A stretch of DNA of 56,861 nucleotides from Tamlana sp. 2_MG-2023 (GTDB lineage: Bacteria > Bacteroidota > Bacteroidia > Flavobacteriales > Flavobacteriaceae), in assembly GCF_030548465.1 (NCBI RefSeq), contig NZ_JAUOSF010000012.1, forward strand, positions 1 through 56,861. Reading direction: 5' to 3'. The position numbers and the translations under genes are program-made. A model generated the notes under the pieces. It was not told the origin of the DNA, ran no database searches, and was given only the letters and a program-made list of their open reading frames with translations. Shown here piece by piece: positions 33,761-43,426 of the stretch; the first letter of the stretch is position 1, and the number at the start of each line of letters is the position of its first letter.

Positions 33761-36205
33761 CTAAACCTGAGGATTAAAGGCGATCAGATCATCTTCTAAT
33801 CTTACTTCCACAACTTGTGGTGGTTTTATGGTATCTGAAATAATCATTTTAGCTAATGGTCTTTTTAACTGATTGCGAATCACACCTTTTAGTGGTCGTA
33901 CTCCGTAGACAGGAGAAAAACCATTTAATGCCAAGTATTTTCTGGTGTCATTATCAATATTGATGGTAATACCCAACTGTTCTGCTGTATTAAGTAGTTC
34001 TTTTTGCAGGTGTAAATTAAAAATGGATACGGCATTATTTTCAGAGATAGGAGCGAAGGGAACGATTTCGGTAATACGTCCTAAAAACTCCGGACGGAAA
34101 TAATTGGCCATGATTTCAGTGAGCTGATTTGACGTTGGTACTTCACCTTTCTCCATGCTTTTGGATATAAAATCGGAACCAATGTTGGAAGTGAATAAAA
34201 TAACTGCATTAGCAAAATCACCAACTTTGCCTAAACGATCATGAAGTTTACCTTCATCTAAAATTTGTAGAAAAACATCAAAAACTGATTGATGCGCTTT
34301 TTCAATTTCATCAAAAAGGACAATCGAATAAGGTTTTTGACGAATCTTATTCACCAAAACACCACCTTCTTCATAACCTACATACCCTGGAGGAGCACCG
34401 TATAAAAGAGCTGCAGAATGTTCTTCCTTAAATTCAGACATATCAAAACGAATGATGGCATTTTCATCGTTAAATAAAAATTCAGCTAAGGATTTCGCGA
34501 GTTCTGTTTTACCTGTTCCCGTAGGGCCAGAAAAAAAGAATGAGCCTATAGGTTGTCCAGGCTTTGATAATCCAGATCTAGATTCAACAATAGCATCAGC
34601 AATGGTTTTTATAGCAGAATCTTGACCAATAACCCGTTTTCTTAAAATAGCTTCCATGTCAAGTAAGCGCTCTTTTTCTTGAGTTTGTACTTTTCCAGCA
34701 GGAATTCCTGTTATAATTGAAACCATGGCTGCAAGATCACTTTCTGTGATCGCTGTGATGTCTTTTTCTGAATGCTCCTGAATTTTTTCTAATACAGATA
34801 TGATATAAGCTGTCTTTGCCTTCGAAGTTTTATGTTTTTTGTAGTCTTCCTCTAAATATTGATCCAATATAATGGCACTAATTTTATGGTTGAGGTTGAG
34901 GTAAAACGCATCAAGAGCTTCCAAATCATTTGCCTCAGTATTATCCGAATACCTTTTTTGTATTTCTTCAAATTCTAATTGTAAAGCACTAATTTCCTTA
35001 GGAAGAGATTGTTTAGAAACCTTAACAGCCGACATGGTTCTATCGATTAAGTCTATGGCAGAGTCGGGGAGGCATTTCTCTTTTAAATAACGTTTTGCTA
35101 AACGTATAATTTCTTTTATGGCATGATCAGAAATGTTAAGCTCATGGTGCTTCGTATAAATTTCAGCATGGTTTTTTATCATTCTAAACGCTAGTGCATC
35201 ATCGGGCTCTTCAATATTAACTTTTTCCATGCGTCGTTCTAGAGCCTCGTCTATAGCAATGAGTTTTCTGTAGTTTTCGGAAGTTGTTGCCGTGATAAGT
35301 GTGATTCCGCCAGTGTTAAGTTCCGATTTAATTGTATTGGCAATACTTTTAATAGTGGATTTATCTTCTAAAAGGGTATGGAAATCATCAATAAAAATTA
35401 TGGGTTTTTCGTATTGTCTAGAATCTTTAAATATGCTTACTAAACGGTCTTCAATCTCCCCTTTATAAGCAGCGGCTGATAACAATGCTGCGGTATTAAT
35501 TTCGAAAAGCTTAGCGTTTTTTAAGCTATCTACAATTTTTTTGTTGTGTATTGCAGCAGCAAAGCATTTTATAAAAGCTGTTTTTCCAACACCCGATTCT
35601 CCTAAAATAATAACATGCGGTTTCGATTTTCTGTTTAGAATTTCTGAAACTTGTTTTATTTCACGATCACGTCCAATAATAACATCATAAGCACCTTCCG
35701 AAGCATCTAAAACCAAATTTCTAGTATAATTAGTTAGATTGTTAGTGCGCGTTGTTGCTTCAATTTCTGATTTATTCTTCTGGTTCGATGTTGAGTTTTG
35801 ATTAAAAAGTGTAATTACTTGTGTGTGTGTAACGGGTAAGGATTTTAGTTGGTCAAAACTAAAACCTACACCTGGTGTTATGGCTGCAATAAAAATACTT
35901 AGGTGTGGTTTGTATTCAGTAGTAAGAGTTAAGTTTAAGTCTTCGGCTTCTTCTAATACTGCTTGCGCTTGATTATCAGCTGAAATGGCATGGCTAACGC
36001 TGGATCGTTTGGGGTAATTTTCCAAATGGACACAGCTCCATTCTTCAATAAAGTAAACGTCAACGTCGTGGTTAAATAACGACCTAAAAATCGGGAAATC
36101 CTTGTGTAGTAGTGCCTTTATTATGTGAACAGGTCCATAGCTTTCATGCTGGTATTCTTTAGCAATTTGCGTGGCAATATGGATGATTTTATCGAGTTCT
36201 GACAT
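33761..36205 (-). CDS. tssH: T6SS sheath-disassembly ATPase ClpV
   Basis: 814 aa, ClpB/ClpV architecture. It has a Clp N-terminal domain (1-135), a first AAA+ module with Walker A GESGVGKT (202-209), a coiled middle region (about 400-480) and a second AAA+ module with Walker A GPTGTGKT (about 560), Walker B IVLFDEIEKA and a pore loop near PPGYVGYEEGG. The N-terminal domain diverges from heat-shock ClpB, which together with the locus supports ClpV. It extracts TssC from contracted sheaths. It is divergent from hcp with a 281-bp shared upstream region, and the TonB receptor gene follows closely. Confidence 0.88.
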   Translation of the reverse strand: MSELDKIIHIATQIAKEYQHESYGPVHIIKALLHKDFPIFRSLFNHDVDVYFIEEWSCVHLENYPKRSSVSHAISADNQAQAVLEEAEDLNLTLTTEYKPHLSIFIAAITPGVGFSFDQLKSLPVTHTQVITLFNQNSTSNQKNKSEIEATTRTNNLTNYTRNLVLDASEGAYDVIIGRDREIKQVSEILNRKSKPHVIILGESGVGKTAFIKCFAAAIHNKKIVDSLKNAKLFEINTAALLSAAAYKGEIEDRLVSIFKDSRQYEKPIIFIDDFHTLLEDKSTIKSIANTIKSELNTGGITLITATTSENYRKLIAIDEALERRMEKVNIEEPDDALAFRMIKNHAEIYTKHHELNISDHAIKEIIRLAKRYLKEKCLPDSAIDLIDRTMSAVKVSKQSLPKEISALQLEFEEIQKRYSDNTEANDLEALDAFYLNLNHKISAIILDQYLEEDYKKHKTSKAKTAYIISVLEKIQEHSEKDITAITESDLAAMVSIITGIPAGKVQTQEKERLLDMEAILRKRVIGQDSAIKTIADAIVESRSGLSKPGQPIGSFFFSGPTGTGKTELAKSLAEFLFNDENAIIRFDMSEFKEEHSAALLYGAPPGYVGYEEGGVLVNKIRQKPYSIVLFDEIEKAHQSVFDVFLQILDEGKLHDRLGKVGDFANAVILFTSNIGSDFISKSMEKGEVPTSNQLTEIMANYFRPEFLGRITEIVPFAPISENNAVSIFNLHLQKELLNTAEQLGITINIDNDTRKYLALNGFSPVYGVRPLKGVIRNQLKRPLAKMIISDTIKPPQVVEVRLEDDLIAFNPQV

Positions 36206-36391
36206 GTATGTAAATGATTGGTTTCATCTGAAAAAGGATGAATTAAAAAATTAAAATTTGCCAAATGTAATATTAAATTGTAAGAATTATCATTTAAAAT
36301 TATAACTATTTATTCTTACTAACGAAATGTTTTTCTTACTAATTGAAAGTCAAAGAGTTAGGTTTTTATTTACAATTTGTGAAATAAAATT

Positions 36392-36422
36392 CTTGCAAAA
36401 CTTGTTATTTTTTATAGTTTTG
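36392..36422 (+). promoter_or_regulatory. promoter of the hcp gene
   Basis: CTTG ending at 36395 and TAGTTTTG (TAnnTTTG) at 36415-36422 are separated by 19 nt, the expected spacing. The leader to the ATG is about 60 nt, which fits a highly expressed tube protein. Confidence 0.6.
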
Positions 36423-36486
36423 TAGCTGGCTTTTATGCCGTTATATATATTTAATCAGGTATTATTTACCACAAAAACAAGTTATT

Positions 36487-36876
36487 ATGGCTTTTAAAAC
36501 AAAGTTAAAAGTAGGCGGAAATGAGTACAACGTATTAAGTTGTAGTTATGCGCTTAAGCAAGAAACTGATGCAACAGGTAGACCATCTTCTGTAACTAGA
36601 GGCGGTGAAGTTAAAGTTGTTATTGAATCAACCGGAGGAACCGAATTATTCGAATGGCAATGCAGTAGTTTTGAGCGTAGAGATGGCTCAATTGAATTTA
36701 CAAAAAGAGACACTGACGCTAAACTAAAAGAAATCAATTTTGAAGAAGGGTATTTAACGTACTACAGAGAAGATTTCGATGCAAACGGAAGCAATCCACT
36801 AACTCAAACGTTTACAATTTCTGCTAAAGTACTATCTAGCGGAGGAGGTATTCATGAAAATGAGTGGCCTGTTTAA
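36487..36876 (+). CDS. tssD: T6SS tube protein Hcp (TssD)
   Basis: 129 aa, the normal length for Bacteroidetes TssD, all beta with one helix. The hallmark segment QETDATGRPSSVTRGGEVKV is near residues 26-45, and the C-terminal strand pair is at PLTQTFTISAKV. It polymerises as hexameric rings forming the inner tube that is fired out of the sheath. It is first of the plus-strand tss genes, with its own promoter and a probable terminator after it, allowing much higher expression than the structural genes downstream. Confidence 0.9.
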   Translation: MAFKTKLKVGGNEYNVLSCSYALKQETDATGRPSSVTRGGEVKVVIESTGGTELFEWQCSSFERRDGSIEFTKRDTDAKLKEINFEEGYLTYYREDFDANGSNPLTQTFTISAKVLSSGGGIHENEWPV

Positions 36877-36920
36877 TTTCAGTGATTAGACCTTTTAAAA
36901 GTCTATGGAAATGATTTTAC

Positions 36921-36970
36921 AAAAAGGGGGTGTTCATGGTTTTCATGCATGCTCTTTTTGTTCTTTTTTA
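36921..36970 (+). terminator. probable terminator between hcp and tssB
   Basis: Imperfect stem 36921-36932 with 36948-36959 (five A-U pairs, then G-C and wobble pairs, one mismatch) is followed by GTTCTTTTTTA. A second small palindrome is at 36886-36904. Partial termination would explain high hcp and lower sheath expression. Confidence 0.45.
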
Positions 36971-37026
36971 TATAAAACATGAAGCCGTTTTGGCGAGGTA
37001 AAAAAATAAATTTTAAATATATAATT

Positions 37027-37479
37027 ATGGCATCCAATAAAGTAGGACTTGGTGGTAATGTAACAGATATTGATGCAAGTGAAGCATTAAATGAAATTCC
37101 ACAAAACAGAACGCTTATAGCTGGGAAATTAACACCGAATACACCAATTAAACCCGTCGCTGTTGAAGGTTTAAGAACTGTAGAAGCTGTTTTTGAACAT
37201 TTTAAGCCAGAGTTGAACATCGCTTATGAAGATAAAGAAGGTGGGACAATTAATGAAGTAACCAAGTTTAATCATTTAGGTGATTTTGGAAAGAAAGGCA
37301 TTACTGAAAATAGTGACTTTTTAAAAGGACTTGAGATAGAAGGTGAGCAATACAACAAGATTATTAAGCAACTTAAAACCAATAAAGTTTTAAAACAGGC
37401 TTTGCAAGATGAAACTTCAAAAGCAGGATTAATAAGTACTTTGGAATTGTTAATCGAAGAGTTAAGCGCTTCTAAATAA
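37027..37479 (+). CDS. tssB: T6SS sheath small subunit TssB
   Basis: 150 aa from the ATG at 37027 (MASNKVGLGG). An upstream in-frame ATG at 36979 lies in the terminator-proximal leader, adds a basic stretch absent from the paralog, and is rejected. Core blocks are EIPQNRTLIAGKLT, VEGLRTVEAVFEHFKPELNI and a helical end. It forms the contractile sheath together with TssC, which follows after 13 nt. Confidence 0.9.
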   Translation: MASNKVGLGGNVTDIDASEALNEIPQNRTLIAGKLTPNTPIKPVAVEGLRTVEAVFEHFKPELNIAYEDKEGGTINEVTKFNHLGDFGKKGITENSDFLKGLEIEGEQYNKIIKQLKTNKVLKQALQDETSKAGLISTLELLIEELSASK

Positions 37480-37492
37480 AGAAATACAAGTT

Positions 37493-38845
37493 ATGGCACA
37501 AATAGAAAATAGTCAGCAAGGTTTACTTGAAAAACCTTATGCAGAGCAGATATTAGAGAAATCTGATGCATTAGCTAAATTTGGCGGATTTGATCTTTTA
37601 GAGTCTGCAATTGATGATATTCAAAATTTAAATCCTGAGCGTAAAGCACGTCGTAAAATTTTTCTAACAGAGAATAATAAAAAACAAGAACGTAACGAGT
37701 TGCTAAAGGTTTTAAAACTATGGAAAGAGACCTTAAGTTCCGACGGAGATTTAATAGATCTTGTTGAAAAAACGAATGAAAAGGAAATCCATGCGAAGCA
37801 GGTTTTAAAAAAGAATTTAAAAATTGCATTAAATGAAACAAGAGAATTGGAAGGATCCTACCGTTCGGTAGCCTTATTTTATAAAAACACAGATGAATCG
37901 GCAATAAAAAACGCAACGATTGTTAATGCTGAATTGGAGCAATTAGCTGATTTGGATAACACGCGATTTTTTGATTACATCCGAGAGGAAATTGTATCTA
38001 GTTATGACCGTTTAGATTTAAGAGATAATTATGCACTATTGGTAGTTCCGGGATACTTAGGGAGCAAATCTGTAGTTGATAAATGGGCTAAAATGGCACA
38101 TGCCAATAAAGTAACCATGGTTACCGATTTTGCGCACCTAGATGAGCCAGATGACGTTATGGAGCTTTTTGAAAGTGCCAATTTGGCGAGTGGAGATGCT
38201 TATCTTTCTAATACGATTATGACTTGTAATTGGTTAGTTGGTAGGCAAAAGGAAGTTGAATTAGGTGAAGAGGAAGATCTTTTTGTTCCACCTTCAGGTG
38301 CTTTAGCAGGAACGATGTATAAAACGTTGATGTCTCAGGTTACCGCAGGTAAAAAACATGGTGGATTAAGTGAAGTGGAGGCAGTAAGTTTTGACTTAAA
38401 AAAGAGTGAGATCGCCATTTTGGAAAATCTAGGATTAGTACCAATGGTTAACGAATATGGTAAGGTAATGGCCTTTTCTGCCAAGACGTTATTTAACGGA
38501 GATAATATTGGGTTACAAACGTACTCTGTAGTTCGGGTGTTTGATTACATTTCTAAAGTCTTAATGGATTTTTTAAATCGTCGTGCTTTTGAAAACTTCA
38601 ATACTAAAACTAGAAATGAAATTTTAAAGCAGATTGTGAAATTTTTAGATGGTGTTACAGGACCAGATAAACTTATTGAAAATTTTGATATTAAACGATT
38701 TGAACAAGATCAAGTTCAAAAGGATAAAATTCATGTTGACATCCGTTTAAAACCATATTTTCCAGCAAAAAACTTCCTTATTTCTATGGATGGTCAAAAA
38801 GGTGATGAAGGCGCAGAATGGGATACCGATTATGCTGAACAATAA
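37493..38845 (+). CDS. tssC: T6SS sheath large subunit TssC
   Basis: 450 aa. Conserved TssC blocks are YDRLDLRDNYALLVVPGYLG, MVTDFAHLDEPDDVMELF, LSNTIMTCNWLVGRQ, AKTLFNGDNIGLQTYSVVRV and PYFPAKNFLISMDG. The N-terminus (about 1-90) is helical and contains the region recognised by ClpV in other systems. It makes the outer sheath layer. It is followed by a clear terminator, so tssBC form one unit. Confidence 0.93.
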   Translation: MAQIENSQQGLLEKPYAEQILEKSDALAKFGGFDLLESAIDDIQNLNPERKARRKIFLTENNKKQERNELLKVLKLWKETLSSDGDLIDLVEKTNEKEIHAKQVLKKNLKIALNETRELEGSYRSVALFYKNTDESAIKNATIVNAELEQLADLDNTRFFDYIREEIVSSYDRLDLRDNYALLVVPGYLGSKSVVDKWAKMAHANKVTMVTDFAHLDEPDDVMELFESANLASGDAYLSNTIMTCNWLVGRQKEVELGEEEDLFVPPSGALAGTMYKTLMSQVTAGKKHGGLSEVEAVSFDLKKSEIAILENLGLVPMVNEYGKVMAFSAKTLFNGDNIGLQTYSVVRVFDYISKVLMDFLNRRAFENFNTKTRNEILKQIVKFLDGVTGPDKLIENFDIKRFEQDQVQKDKIHVDIRLKPYFPAKNFLISMDGQKGDEGAEWDTDYAEQ

Positions 38846-38865
38846 AGTTTAGGTTATAAAACATA

Positions 38866-38900
38866 AAAAGCTGCCTATAAATAATTTAGGGAGCTTTTTT
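38866..38900 (+). terminator. terminator after tssC
   Basis: A 12-bp stem with one mismatch (38866-38877 with 38887-38898) and a 9-nt loop ends in a run of T. The arms are A- and T-rich at the base, so it could act in both directions. Confidence 0.75.
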
Positions 38901-38956
38901 GGTTTATGTTTTATAAAAATAACGAACTCTAAAAATATCACTTTTTTTAAATAGAA

Positions 38957-39388
38957 ATGCAACATAAGTATTATAAGTTACCTCTAAATGCTACGGCGTT
39001 AATTCAAAATAGGTCGATTGAAAAAGTAAATATTGAGGTATCTATAGCCAATTATATTCATTTGATTATGACGACTCGTTTTGGAGAATGTCACTTCGAT
39101 ACTTCTTTTGGAAGTGCAATCTGGGATGTGGACTTCAATAATATAGGATCGGATAATAAGTTACGGGCAATTGTGTCAGAATCACTTATAAAATCATTAA
39201 AAACATATGAAACACGACTTTCAAATCTTGAATTTGAAGTCCATATTGAACAGGAGGAAATCAATCTTAGGCGTGAAAAAAGTAGAATTAAAAAGGGTGT
39301 ATATATATCAGTTAAAGGTGTTATAAAAAAAATCAATGAAGCTTTTAGTTATAGAGAACATTTTTTCATCGCTCCATTATCGTATTAA
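38957..39388 (+). CDS. tssE: T6SS baseplate protein TssE (gp25-like)
   Basis: 143 aa. It carries the gp25-like core: IANYIHLIMTTRFGECHFDT with the F-G-S-x-I-W-D turn (FGSAIWDVDF), then an amphipathic helix and two strands. It is a baseplate component that nucleates sheath polymerisation. It starts a run of tightly spaced genes through vgrG, ending 5 nt before tssF. Confidence 0.87.
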   Translation: MQHKYYKLPLNATALIQNRSIEKVNIEVSIANYIHLIMTTRFGECHFDTSFGSAIWDVDFNNIGSDNKLRAIVSESLIKSLKTYETRLSNLEFEVHIEQEEINLRREKSRIKKGVYISVKGVIKKINEAFSYREHFFIAPLSY

Positions 39389-39393
39389 AAGTT

Positions 39394-41232
39394 ATGAGTT
39401 ATAACACTAAGGAGGACATTAAGAATCGTATGATGAAAAAGGCTGCTAGCCTTTGGGATATTCCTGTTAATGAAGTCTCAGATTCATTCGATCCTATAAT
39501 TTCATTATTGCTTTCTGCTTGTGCTTCTGAGATCGAAAAGCTTTCTGGAGATATTAATGATTCTCAAAATAGAATTACCGAGCGTCTTATACAATTAATG
39601 ACGCCTTTATCAACTTTCGATGTAAAACCAGCCCATGCGATTGCGTATTGTGAATCGGTAGAACCGAAAAGTATTATTACCCCAGAACATCAATTATATT
39701 ATAAAAAAAAGAATACTTCCGCGAATAATACCGAAGGTGCTAAAGATGTGTTTTTTACGCCAACACAAGAAATGAATCTGCTAGATGCCAGATTAAAGTA
39801 TGTGATTACCGGTGATAAATTAATTACTTTTTCTAATCGAAAATCAAAGGACTTAACGAGTATTTTAAAAGCAAAATTTGATTCTAATCAGACTACACTA
39901 TTTCTAGGGATTGAAAGTGATCAAAAACAAATTAATTTGAATGATATTTCATTTTATTTTGAACATTTAGGGGTATCTAATAGTGAGCTTTTTTATCATC
40001 ACCTGCATAATGCTTCATGGTATATAGGAGATAAAAAAATAAAAACCATTAATGGTTATCATAATAGTGATACTGTTAATTGTGCCGAATTAGATCATAT
40101 TATTGATGGGGTTTCAAGTAAGTCTAATTTGCTAAGTGCCGAAGTTAATCAGTATTATCAAAAGCATTTTGTCACTTTAAAGTTGGATAATACAATTTAC
40201 GATTTCCCTAAATACCCTGAATTAGAAGAGTTAGAGGTAGAAGGTCAAGAGGCGTTTTTAGTAAAAAATATTTTGTGGATTAAAGTACAATTTTCAAGTA
40301 TAATTAGTTCAAAATCATTAGAACAATTGTATTGCACAATTAATGCTTTCCCTGTATTGAATAGAAAAAGGAATCATTTTACTTATCAAATGCGTAACTT
40401 CATTGACATTATTCCAATTCTTTCTGAAGATCCGTTTTTTGATGTACAGACCATTGAAAACACTTCAGGACAAATCTATAAAAATGATGGTGCCAATGCT
40501 ACAGATGGTTATCTAGGAAGTTATTTTTTAAGAAGTGACAACGTAGGTAAACTAGACTCTAGAAAAGCTCAGGCTTATATCGTGCATTTGTTAGAATTAC
40601 TTAAGGACGAAAGTGCAGCCTTTACTTTTTTTAATCACGAATTTCTACAGAATAACTTAAATACTTTAAATCAAACCATTGCCTCCATAGAAAAGAAGCT
40701 TAATGAAGTGGTTAATGATGGTGTTTATACGAATTACATTTACTTAAACCCCTTTACGAGCAATGAGAATGTTAAAGTTGTGTACTGGACGACTAATGGG
40801 GAAGAAGCGAATCATATAAAGTCAGGAAGAAGCCTTGAGATTTATAAAGGTTCTCATTTAAAACCTAAAAGCAGTTATTTAATAAGGCCTGTTTTTGGTG
40901 GCAGTAATAGTCTTTCTATGGAGCAGCGCCTGCAAGCTTATAGACGTATTACTTTAACAAAAAACCGAATTGTTACAGAGGAAGATTTAAAAGCACTTTG
41001 TTATGAGTTGTACACAGATAATATCAAATCTATTGAAATAAAAAAAGGGTTTACTACAGATTTATCTGTAAACAAAGGTGTGTTGCAATGTATTGAAATT
41101 ATTCTTACGCCAAGTGAACATAACTCATTGAAAACCTATGAATGGGATTATCTAAATGAAAATTTATTAGCTGTTTTAAAAAAACAATCTGTAAATATTT
41201 TTCCTTATAAAATTATAAATAAAGCGTCTTAA
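39394..41232 (+). CDS. tssF: T6SS baseplate protein TssF (VasA-like)
   Basis: 612 aa, expected TssF length. The N-terminus has the family pattern of an extended amphipathic region followed by ITERLIQLMTPLS, then HAIAYCESVEP. The C-terminal part has GGSNSLSMEQRLQAYRRITL followed by TKNRIVTEEDLKALC, reminiscent of gp6-like baseplate wedge proteins. In other systems TssF works in a complex with TssG, but no tssG follows here. The next gene starts 14 nt later. Confidence 0.85.
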   Translation: MSYNTKEDIKNRMMKKAASLWDIPVNEVSDSFDPIISLLLSACASEIEKLSGDINDSQNRITERLIQLMTPLSTFDVKPAHAIAYCESVEPKSIITPEHQLYYKKKNTSANNTEGAKDVFFTPTQEMNLLDARLKYVITGDKLITFSNRKSKDLTSILKAKFDSNQTTLFLGIESDQKQINLNDISFYFEHLGVSNSELFYHHLHNASWYIGDKKIKTINGYHNSDTVNCAELDHIIDGVSSKSNLLSAEVNQYYQKHFVTLKLDNTIYDFPKYPELEELEVEGQEAFLVKNILWIKVQFSSIISSKSLEQLYCTINAFPVLNRKRNHFTYQMRNFIDIIPILSEDPFFDVQTIENTSGQIYKNDGANATDGYLGSYFLRSDNVGKLDSRKAQAYIVHLLELLKDESAAFTFFNHEFLQNNLNTLNQTIASIEKKLNEVVNDGVYTNYIYLNPFTSNENVKVVYWTTNGEEANHIKSGRSLEIYKGSHLKPKSSYLIRPVFGGSNSLSMEQRLQAYRRITLTKNRIVTEEDLKALCYELYTDNIKSIEIKKGFTTDLSVNKGVLQCIEIILTPSEHNSLKTYEWDYLNENLLAVLKKQSVNIFPYKIINKAS

Positions 41233-41246
41233 TAGCAAATAAAAAA

Positions 41247-42236
41247 ATGAATAAGAATAGTAATGAAACTATAATAAAATATCTAGATAAGAATGTCATT
41301 GTGCTTTTTTTATCTGTTTTTCTAGCATCAGGAACGGTCTTAGCATATAGAGTTTTTACAGATTTTCCGTGTGAACAAATTGTAATAGATGTAAATGCTA
41401 GAGCGTATCGAGTAGGTGAATTGGTAAAGTTTACTGACCTCACCGAACATAGCGAAAGTTGGCAATGGCATTTTGGAGATAGTTCAGCAGTTTCTAATAA
41501 AAGAGAGGCTTTACATGTGTATTCGAAACCTGGGAAATATGAAGTTAAGCTTAAAGTAAATAACAGTTGTGAAACAACTCAGACAGTAATTATTAAAGAA
41601 AAAAAGTTTGTTTTAAATCCAAATAAAATTCCAAAACTTATCGTGCCAGATAGCATTACGGTGGGGCAAAAATTGATTCTAAGCGATAGCACCCCAGGAG
41701 CTTATAGTTGGGAATGGCGTTTTGGTGAAACAGCAAATGCTAATGCGATTACGAAAACGGCTGAATATACTTACACGGATTTCGGTTTAAAAACGATTAC
41801 GTTAGTAGTTAATGGAGATGTCAATCATATGGCTAAACAGCGTATAAGAGTTTATGCTGAAGCAATTGAAGAGCAACCCTTAGAACGTATTAGGCCTGAA
41901 CAAAGGGAAATAGGTTGGGATATCCCTTATGAACCAGAGGTTGAAAAAACGGAGGAAAAGAAGAAGAAAGAAATCCCTTTTATTAGTGAATCAGATTTTG
42001 AAGTGGAACTTATAAAAGTTTCAGATGAAAAGATTACAGAGAAGGAATTGGAAGTTTATTTCTGTGGAAATATTAATAAGTCAATAGTTGTAAATGGAAA
42101 AAACACCACGTTTTTAGTTTTTTGTCAGAAAATTAGAGGGAAGAACATACGAATAAAACGAATAACTATTTTTAGGAATGAAGGCTCTAACTGTATTGAA
42201 AATATTAACCTAGAGTATAATAGAAAAATTCTTTGA
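41247..42236 (+). CDS. tssP: T6SS membrane-complex protein with PKD-like repeats (probable TssP)
   Basis: 329 aa. One N-terminal membrane helix (about 16-35) is followed by two PKD-like beta domains with the marker strands SWQWHFGDSS (about 71-80) and SWEWRFGETA (about 152-161), then a charged Lys/Glu linker (EEKKKKEIPF) and a small mixed C-terminal domain. Topology is N-in with a periplasmic bulk. From memory, Bacteroidetes T6SS replace TssJLM with TssN, O, P, Q and R, and this architecture fits TssP best. The symbol is assigned by architecture and position. Its stop overlaps the tssK start. Confidence 0.65.
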   Translation: MNKNSNETIIKYLDKNVIVLFLSVFLASGTVLAYRVFTDFPCEQIVIDVNARAYRVGELVKFTDLTEHSESWQWHFGDSSAVSNKREALHVYSKPGKYEVKLKVNNSCETTQTVIIKEKKFVLNPNKIPKLIVPDSITVGQKLILSDSTPGAYSWEWRFGETANANAITKTAEYTYTDFGLKTITLVVNGDVNHMAKQRIRVYAEAIEEQPLERIRPEQREIGWDIPYEPEVEKTEEKKKKEIPFISESDFEVELIKVSDEKITEKELEVYFCGNINKSIVVNGKNTTFLVFCQKIRGKNIRIKRITIFRNEGSNCIENINLEYNRKIL

Positions 42237-43387
42237 TGATGGAGTTTAAACATAGATTAAATTGGGTAGATGGCATGAAAATCAATAAGGATCATTTTAT
42301 TGATTTTGAAGATTCTATGATGCAACAATTAATGGTGATGCATAGCAATTATGTGCATCAAAATAATTATGGGTTATTGCCTAGTCCAGGAGATCGAGAG
42401 TTACCAGTAAAGTTGTCTATTTCTATGGACGGCCCAGAAAGTTTGTTGATTACCGTAAGTAAATGTTTAGCTGTTACCTTAGGAGGTTATCAGATAATTA
42501 TTAATGATGAGATTAATACTTTCTTAGAACAATCTGGACACATCATTAAAAATAAATTTGCGCTCAATGTTGAAAATAAGACATGGTATATTGTACTATC
42601 GGTAAACCCCTTTAAACGGATTCCTATAGGTTATTCAAATCCGGAAGAGGAGCCCGTTAGAAAGCCATTTGTCATTGGTGCGTATCAAATTTCATTAGTG
42701 TCCGAAAGCGAAATAAATAATCAAGAAGTTGGGTTGAATAGTGTAACAATTGGTAAGGTGTATACAGATGGAGATCATGCTCGATTAATTGAAGATTTTA
42801 TTCCGCCATGTACCTCTGTGCAAAGTCATCCCGATTTGCGATATGCATTTTTAGAAGTAGATACTTTTTTTAATGGCATGGAACTTTATTGTACACAAGT
42901 GATTCAAAAAATTTATCAAAAGAAACAAGCCAATGATTTAGCCAAAATGGTTCTAGCATTATCTAACGATGTGCTAACTTATCTAAGAGCTGTGATAACA
43001 ACTTATCGCATTAATGATAAATATGCTTCCCCTGTTGAAATGATTATAAAGCTTGTTAGTTTGGCGAGAACCATTAAAGGAAGTTTGGATTTGCATGTAG
43101 GAACGGGAAAAGAGAACTTACTAAACTACCTTACAGATTGGTGTGATGTAAATCAAGGAGCTTTTGAAAATGTTTTAGATGATATGATTAGCCTCGAATA
43201 TTTGCATAACGATATTAATGTGGCGCTTCAAAAAGTATCTGGATTTACAGCTTTAATGTCCTCTTTGTTTAAGAAGTTAAACGAATTAGAATATATAGGA
43301 AAGAAATCTGACTCTAACATTTTTGTAAAAGAAGATGTTATTGTTGAAGAACAAGTAAAAAAACGTAGACGCTTTTTTATGGAATAA
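42236..43387 (+). CDS. tssK: T6SS baseplate protein TssK
   Basis: 383 aa. The ATG at 42236 overlaps the preceding TGA (TGATG), suggesting translational coupling; a second ATG follows at 42239 and a TTG precedes it. The N-terminus HRLNWVDGMKINKDHFIDFE has the TssK pattern in which a W-x-x-G-M/Q segment precedes the shoulder domain. The length is slightly short compared with proteobacterial TssK (~440 aa), as is common in Bacteroidetes. TssK is the trimeric adaptor linking baseplate and membrane complex. Confidence 0.82.
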   Translation: MMEFKHRLNWVDGMKINKDHFIDFEDSMMQQLMVMHSNYVHQNNYGLLPSPGDRELPVKLSISMDGPESLLITVSKCLAVTLGGYQIIINDEINTFLEQSGHIIKNKFALNVENKTWYIVLSVNPFKRIPIGYSNPEEEPVRKPFVIGAYQISLVSESEINNQEVGLNSVTIGKVYTDGDHARLIEDFIPPCTSVQSHPDLRYAFLEVDTFFNGMELYCTQVIQKIYQKKQANDLAKMVLALSNDVLTYLRAVITTYRINDKYASPVEMIIKLVSLARTIKGSLDLHVGTGKENLLNYLTDWCDVNQGAFENVLDDMISLEYLHNDINVALQKVSGFTALMSSLFKKLNELEYIGKKSDSNIFVKEDVIVEEQVKKRRRFFME

Positions 43388-43426
43388 TTAAATATTTATA
43401 ATTAAACAATTAAAATAAAACCCAAC

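Noticed and set aside
33761-36205. Heat-shock ClpB instead of ClpV
   Set aside because: The N-terminal domain diverges from ClpB and the gene is divergent from hcp within the T6SS cluster; ClpV is the better reading, though not proven by motif alone.
36979-37026. Upstream start for tssB adding 16 residues
   Set aside because: The added residues are basic and absent from the paralog; the ATG at 37027 matches the family start.
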